Source of the DNA: Microcaldota archaeon
GTDB lineage: Archaea; Iainarchaeota; Iainarchaeia; Iainarchaeales; JAGVWC01
Reading direction: 5' to 3'
Assembly: GCA_018813975.1 (NCBI GenBank)
Contig: JAHJAQ010000127.1
Coordinates: 1-9,006, forward strand
DNA: 9,006 bases
Positions 6,180 to 9,006 of the stretch are shown in pieces. The notes below the pieces were generated by a model. The model worked only from the letters and a program-made list of their open reading frames with translations, was not told the origin of the DNA and ran no database searches. The position numbers and the translations under genes are program-made. Each line of letters starts with the position of its first letter. Position 1 is the first letter of the stretch.

Positions 6180-6554
6180 ATGAACACAGCACAAGTCAAA
6201 AAAATAATGGAAAAATATTGCAAAGCATGGGAAAACCAAGATTCCCAGCTTATTCTAGAATGCTTTACTAAAAATGGAGTATACCAAGAAAGTCCATTAG
6301 CCAGACCCTATCGCGGTCACAAGGCCATCAAAAAGTTTTGGGATACTGAAATCGGCAAGAACACCAAAAACATTCGATTCTCACTCAAAAAATGTTTTGT
6401 TTCTAAAGATGAAAAAACCGGTTTTTGCGAGTGGGAATGCAAAAACCAGTACAAAAAAGAAAAACATCATATGGTTGGAATCGCGATCCTAACCCTGAAA
6501 GGCAGTAAAATTTCTTATTTGAATGAATACTGGAATACGAGAATTCAAGGATAA
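6180..6554 (+). CDS. NTF2-like/SnoaL-family protein of unknown function
   Basis: The 124-residue protein has the outline of a small NTF2/SnoaL-like alpha+beta barrel. An N-terminal helix (VKKIMEKYCKAWENQDSQLI) is followed by LECFTKNGVYQESPLARPYRGHKAIKKFW split over the next stretch. There Y-x-G-x-x-A-I-x-x-F-W is the family's best-known motif, leading into a helix and then a curved sheet ending ILTLKGSKISYLNEYW. Such domains serve as isomerases, ligand-binding pockets or dimerisation modules, and the sequence alone does not tell which. It seems soluble, with no signal peptide. It has its own SD, follows a strong terminator, and is followed by the symporter gene in the same direction with a 46-base gap. 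A joint transcript with the symporter is possible. Confidence 0.75.
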   Translation: MNTAQVKKIMEKYCKAWENQDSQLILECFTKNGVYQESPLARPYRGHKAIKKFWDTEIGKNTKNIRFSLKKCFVSKDEKTGFCEWECKNQYKKEKHHMVGIAILTLKGSKISYLNEYWNTRIQG

Positions 6555-6575
6555 TTCCAAGGGAAACGAATAAAA

Positions 6576-6595
6576 AAGCCAACAGCGATTGGCTT
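6576..6595 (+). promoter_or_regulatory. Perfect inverted repeat just before the symporter start
   Basis: AAGCCAA (6576-6582) and TTGGCTT (6589-6595) form a perfect 7-bp stem with a six-base loop, ending five bases before the ATG at 6601. No oligo-T tract follows, so it is not a typical terminator. It could be an operator or an mRNA hairpin that affects initiation. Confidence 0.4.
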
Positions 6596-6600
6596 ATAGA

Positions 6601-7944
6601 ATGGACGCAGAATACAAGCAGAATTTTCATTGGAAGAAAATACTTCTTATTGTAATAGTCAGTATTTTATCCTATTTTTTGCCCTTGCCGATTTCGCCAG
6701 AAGCCATGATAGTATTCTCTATCCTAGTGTTATCGGCCTTGTTGTGGGTAACAGAAGCCATGCCATTGTTCATGACTTCACTAATTGCAACGATTCTGAT
6801 TGTATTGTTTAATATTTTTTCGTTCGAGGAAGCGGTTATCAAATTTGTAGACCCAATCCTGATACTATTGTTTGGTGGTTTTTTGATTGCCCAGGCCATG
6901 CAAAACGTGGGATGGGATAAAAGAATTGCAATACAAATTTCTCATCGCGTAAAAGATGATCGATTTGCTTTACTAGCGCTTATGTTTGTAACGGCTTTTT
7001 TGAGTATGTGGATTTCCAATACCGCTACTACCATTGTAATGATTCCCATTGCACTGGGAATATTGCACAAGTTCAAAAAAGAAATGAATAATTTTGCCAA
7101 GGCAGCAGTACTGGGAATCGCGTATAGTGCAAATATTGGCGGCGTCGGAACCATTCTGGGATCGCCCCCTAATGCAATTGTTGTAGCAAACTTATTAGAG
7201 TTTTCCAATATTACGATTACTTTTTTGGATTGGATTATAGCCGCGCTACCGCTTGTAATTATTCTGATTCCAATTGCATGGATACTGCTCATGAAAATTT
7301 TTCCCTTTGAAAAAGCCGATATTATTGATGATATGGAAATCGGAAAAAGAACCGGCTCCCAAAAAGTTTTTTTAGCGGTTTTTATTGGAACGGTTTTGTT
7401 ATGGACTACCACTCCTTTTACCGGCCTCTCCAGTTCGCTTATTGCCATGATGTCGGCGACGGTATTGTTTTTGATTGGCTTACTAAAATTAGGGGACTTG
7501 AATAAAACCAATTACCAAATTCTCTTGCTGTTTGGTGGTGGATTGGTTCTAGGAGGCGCGATTTTTTCAACGGGTCTTTCAGATTTTTTTGCCCAAAGCC
7601 TGGCCAATGCACTGATGGGAAACCCTGACTTTTTGGTTATTTTAGTAGTGATTGCTTTTTCCATTGCACTGGGTGCATTGGCTTCGAATACCGCTACTGC
7701 GGCTATTCTAGTGCCTGTAATGATACCATTATCAGGCATGCTGGGACTTCCCGTTACAAGCCTTTCCATGATGGCCGGAATAGCGGTTTCATTTGATTTC
7801 TTACTGCCAGTGGGCACACCACCAAACGCGATTGCGTATGCCACTGGAAAAGTATCGGTTCGAGACATGCTAAAAGCAGGAATAGTACTCACCATTATTT
7901 CAATTATAGTATTGGCGTTAGTCGCCCAATTTTTGTGGGCGTAA
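6601..7944 (+). CDS. DASS/SLC13-family anion symporter (dicarboxylate, sulfate or phosphate type)
   Basis: The 447-residue membrane protein shows the two inverted halves of the divalent anion:sodium symporter family. Each half carries a Ser-Asn-Thr clamp (SNTATTIVMIP, residues 139-149; SNTATAAILVP, 362-372) and a following substrate loop (GSPPNA, 187-192; GTPPNA, 405-410). LLFGGFLIAQAM (89-100) and LLLFGGGLVLGGAIF (308-322) are the re-entrant hairpins expected before each clamp. About eleven membrane segments are present and length is normal. These transporters import anions such as succinate, malate, citrate or sulfate, usually with Na+; the substrate cannot be read here. ATG 6601 is preferred to the in-frame TTG at 6589, which lies inside a hairpin arm. 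No SD is visible. The gene ends convergently with the surface-protein gene, 14 bases apart. Confidence 0.92.
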   Translation: MDAEYKQNFHWKKILLIVIVSILSYFLPLPISPEAMIVFSILVLSALLWVTEAMPLFMTSLIATILIVLFNIFSFEEAVIKFVDPILILLFGGFLIAQAMQNVGWDKRIAIQISHRVKDDRFALLALMFVTAFLSMWISNTATTIVMIPIALGILHKFKKEMNNFAKAAVLGIAYSANIGGVGTILGSPPNAIVVANLLEFSNITITFLDWIIAALPLVIILIPIAWILLMKIFPFEKADIIDDMEIGKRTGSQKVFLAVFIGTVLLWTTTPFTGLSSSLIAMMSATVLFLIGLLKLGDLNKTNYQILLLFGGGLVLGGAIFSTGLSDFFAQSLANALMGNPDFLVILVVIAFSIALGALASNTATAAILVPVMIPLSGMLGLPVTSLSMMAGIAVSFDFLLPVGTPPNAIAYATGKVSVRDMLKAGIVLTIISIIVLALVAQFLWA

Positions 7945-7952
7945 AAAAAAAA
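7943..7952 (-). terminator. Oligo-T terminator of the minus-strand surface-protein gene
   Basis: A run of ten A on the plus strand is a T10 tract on the minus strand, six bases after that gene's TAA. Such tracts are standard archaeal termination signals. It overlaps the last bases of the symporter stop codon. Confidence 0.55.
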
Positions 7953-7958
7953 GCGGTT

Positions 7959-8810
7959 TTAGTATAATTTTTTTTCTTTGGTGTGTCGATACACCGTGTA
8001 CCCGATAATAACCACCAAAATCACTAAACTCAAAATAGTGGCGGTTGTCCAACTAAAAGAACCTGATTGGGTTACTAGTCCTGTTAATGGCGCAGCACCT
8101 ACTCCTTGGGTTGATGGTCCTTGATCTAGTTGACCATCACTTGCGCGTCCTGGAATTCCAAGTCTACTTTCCAATTCTTGTACTTGTTGGGAAACACCTT
8201 CATCAAATTCCATGGAAGAAGCTTGTTTTTGTTGTAACAAATCAACGAGCGCAGAAAGGTTTTTCAATTCTGTTTTTTGTTCGTTAGTTTTTCTGTTTTG
8301 GTTGGAAAGTTCTTGTTCGAGTGCTAGGATTTTTTGATTGGCTTGGTCTAATTGTTCTTGCAAAGAATCGTTTTCAGTTTTAAGAGCATTAATCTGGGCC
8401 AGTATGTCTCCTTCAAAAGCAGTGGAAAGCGGTTCTATAACCAGAATGGTTTGGTTTTGAGAAGAAAGTACTTGATTGCCTGAATCTTTGGTTTGGATTA
8501 CAAGCGAATGACTTCCAGAATTAAGACCAGTCATGTTCACGAATAGTTTTTTGTCAAAAGCAGTGGTTGAAACAACTTTTTGACTGTTAAATGGATCGAG
8601 TACCACAGTATAATTTGAGTATAACAACAAAACGCTTTTTCCATCCAATAATACTTCAGTGACATAAAAACTATCCAGTAAATCAAATTCCACCCTGAAA
8701 TCCCAACTAGCATGGGCTACTACCTTTTCAGGGGCGATAATCGAAAAACCACTAACTGAAAAACCCAGCAAAAGAAACAAACCCAGGCTTCCTAGGATTC
8801 TAGTATTCAT
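7959..8810 (-). CDS. Predicted surface protein: signal peptide, beta-rich ectodomain, coiled coil, C-terminal membrane anchor
   Basis: I do not recognise the family of this 283-residue protein. Residues 1-22 form a signal peptide. Residues about 30-128 are rich in alternating beta-type segments and contain three N-x-T sequons (66, 92, 119), suggesting an extracellular Ig-like or carbohydrate-binding-like sandwich. Residues about 134-196 form a Gln/Glu/Leu/Lys-rich heptad region that reads as a coiled coil. A Gly/Ser/Gln/Pro-rich linker follows (about 218-252), then a membrane helix (about 255-274) and a basic tail KEKKLY. The topology is thus a single-pass surface protein with the coiled coil as a stalk. 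Many archaea carry such stalked proteins with unknown roles. The ATG has no SD; a T6 tract about 27 bases upstream may act as a TATA element for a leaderless transcript. It converges with the symporter and diverges from the tRNA. Confidence 0.8.
   Translation of the reverse strand: MNTRILGSLGLFLLLGFSVSGFSIIAPEKVVAHASWDFRVEFDLLDSFYVTEVLLDGKSVLLLYSNYTVVLDPFNSQKVVSTTAFDKKLFVNMTGLNSGSHSLVIQTKDSGNQVLSSQNQTILVIEPLSTAFEGDILAQINALKTENDSLQEQLDQANQKILALEQELSNQNRKTNEQKTELKNLSALVDLLQQKQASSMEFDEGVSQQVQELESRLGIPGRASDGQLDQGPSTQGVGAAPLTGLVTQSGSFSWTTATILSLVILVVIIGYTVYRHTKEKKLY
7968..7975 (+). terminator. Oligo-T terminator of the symporter gene
   Basis: A T8 tract lies 24 bases after the symporter stop codon, inside the 3' end of the convergent gene, where it encodes part of the lysine-rich tail. 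With the opposing T10 tract it makes a compact two-way termination zone. A perfect 6-bp stem (7923-7928 with 7936-7941) lies before the stop codon. Confidence 0.5.
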
Positions 8811-8833
8811 GGTATAGTATTCGTTTTAGAGAG

Positions 8834-8842
8834 TAAAAAAGC
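8834..8842 (-). promoter_or_regulatory. Possible TATA element of the surface-protein gene
   Basis: On the minus strand a GCTTTTTTA stretch is centred about 27 bases before the start codon at 8810, and no SD is present. The spacing fits a leaderless transcript, but the sequence is a poor TATA match. Confidence 0.3.
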
Positions 8843-8860
8843 TTTGCCTAGCCAAAAACA

Positions 8861-8870
8861 AATTTAAAAG
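8861..8870 (+). promoter_or_regulatory. TATA box of the tRNA-Leu gene
   Basis: AATTTAAAAG is centred about 30 bases before the mature tRNA 5' end at 8896, the usual archaeal tRNA promoter position. Its TTTAAA core is palindromic, so it could also serve the divergent gene with a short leader. Confidence 0.55.
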
Positions 8871-8895
8871 GAGAATTGAATCCTTTTTCGTACAA

Positions 8896-9006
8896 GCGGG
8901 GGTAGCAAAGCGGTCTACTGCGCACGGTTGAGGCAACAATTGCGTCAAAAGCATTGTTTCAATGGCCGTGTGGCTTAGTGCCTTCGGGAGTTCGAATCTT
9001 CCCCCC
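8896..9006 (+). tRNA. tRNA-Leu(GAG) with a 31-base intron, 3' end cut by the window edge
   Basis: The 5' acceptor strand is GCGGGGG (8896-8902), followed by TA and a three-pair D stem (8905-8907 with 8919-8921) with GG in the loop. The anticodon stem CACGG (8923-8927) pairs with CCGTG (8966-8970). Anticodon GAG is at 8930-8932, which reads Leu codons CUC and CUU. A long variable arm (GGC 8972-8974 with GCC 8980-8982) is expected for tRNA-Leu. The T arm is GGGAG (8986-8990), TTCGAAT, CTTCC (8998-9002). The 3' acceptor strand begins CCCC at 9003-9006 and should end about three bases past the window. The anticodon loop is interrupted by an intron at 8934-8964. Confidence 0.9.
8934..8964 (+). other. 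tRNA intron at position 37/38 with canonical bulge-helix-bulge
   Basis: TTGA (8928-8931) pairs with TCAA (8959-8962) as the four-pair central helix. It is flanked by three-base bulges GGC (8932-8934) and TGG (8963-8965). The outer helix is the anticodon stem; the inner helix is AACAAT (8935-8940) with ATTGTT (8953-8958). Archaeal splicing endonuclease cuts after the second base of each bulge, which removes 31 bases and leaves a proper seven-base anticodon loop. Confidence 0.9.

Noticed and set aside
6942..7511. 189-codon minus-strand open frame
   Set aside because: It is antisense to the symporter, which carries conserved family motifs throughout. No SD or family resemblance.
7923..7941. Perfect 6-bp stem at the end of the symporter gene as an intrinsic terminator
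   Set aside because: It is followed by an A run, not a T run, on the plus strand, and it encodes part of the protein. The T8 tract at 7968-7975 is the better signal.
1..9006. CRISPR arrays, insertion sequences or a clear att site
   Set aside because: No regularly spaced repeats, transposase motifs or target-site duplications around the toxin-antitoxin modules were found by eye.

Overview
The window looks like part of an AT-rich archaeal chromosome. Four things support this. A tRNA-Leu at the right edge carries an intron at position 37/38 whose ends fold into a textbook bulge-helix-bulge motif. TATA-like boxes sit about 26 bases before some start codons, including an apparently leaderless one. 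One short ORF has the look of archaeal VapB antitoxin tails. A single-OB-fold protein of archaeal RPA/SOSS-B type is present. The lineage cannot be fixed from this sequence; a small-genome (DPANN-like) archaeon is possible but not shown.

Positions 1-5756 hold a branched-chain amino acid (LIV/HAAT-type) ABC transporter cluster: the end of livH, then livM, a lipoprotein-type substrate-binding protein, livG and livF. The cluster is broken up twice by toxin-antitoxin-type genes. An AbiEii-like nucleotidyltransferase with an AbiEi-like winged-helix partner lies between the binding protein and livG. A very short VapB-like antitoxin with a PIN-domain VapC lies between livG and livF. The junctions are tight: ATGA overlap, 5-base gap or short overlap. 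The ATPase genes therefore probably share transcripts with the toxin-antitoxin genes. The 357-base gap before the abiE pair is not empty. It holds an oligo-T tract, a decayed remnant of a second substrate-binding-protein gene, a hairpin plus T-rich terminator candidate, and a TATA box placed for leaderless transcription of the AbiEii-like gene.

Positions 5757-7944 hold a hairpin terminator candidate after livF, a single-OB-fold protein (99 aa), a strong hairpin plus T7 terminator, an NTF2/SnoaL-like protein (124 aa), and a DASS/SLC13-family anion symporter (447 aa). A perfect 7-bp inverted repeat lies just before the symporter start codon.

Positions 7945-9006 hold a convergent gene on the minus strand for a predicted surface protein (signal peptide, beta-rich ectodomain, coiled coil, C-terminal membrane anchor). 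Next come a short divergent promoter region and the intron-containing tRNA-Leu(GAG), whose last three or so bases fall outside the window.

Together the liv proteins would form a complete importer: LivH/LivM as the membrane channel, the lipoprotein as the receptor, LivG/LivF as the ATPases. I found no CRISPR array, insertion sequence or clearly new multi-gene defence system. The most unusual feature is the double interruption of one transporter operon by two different toxin-antitoxin modules next to a decaying duplicate receptor gene.
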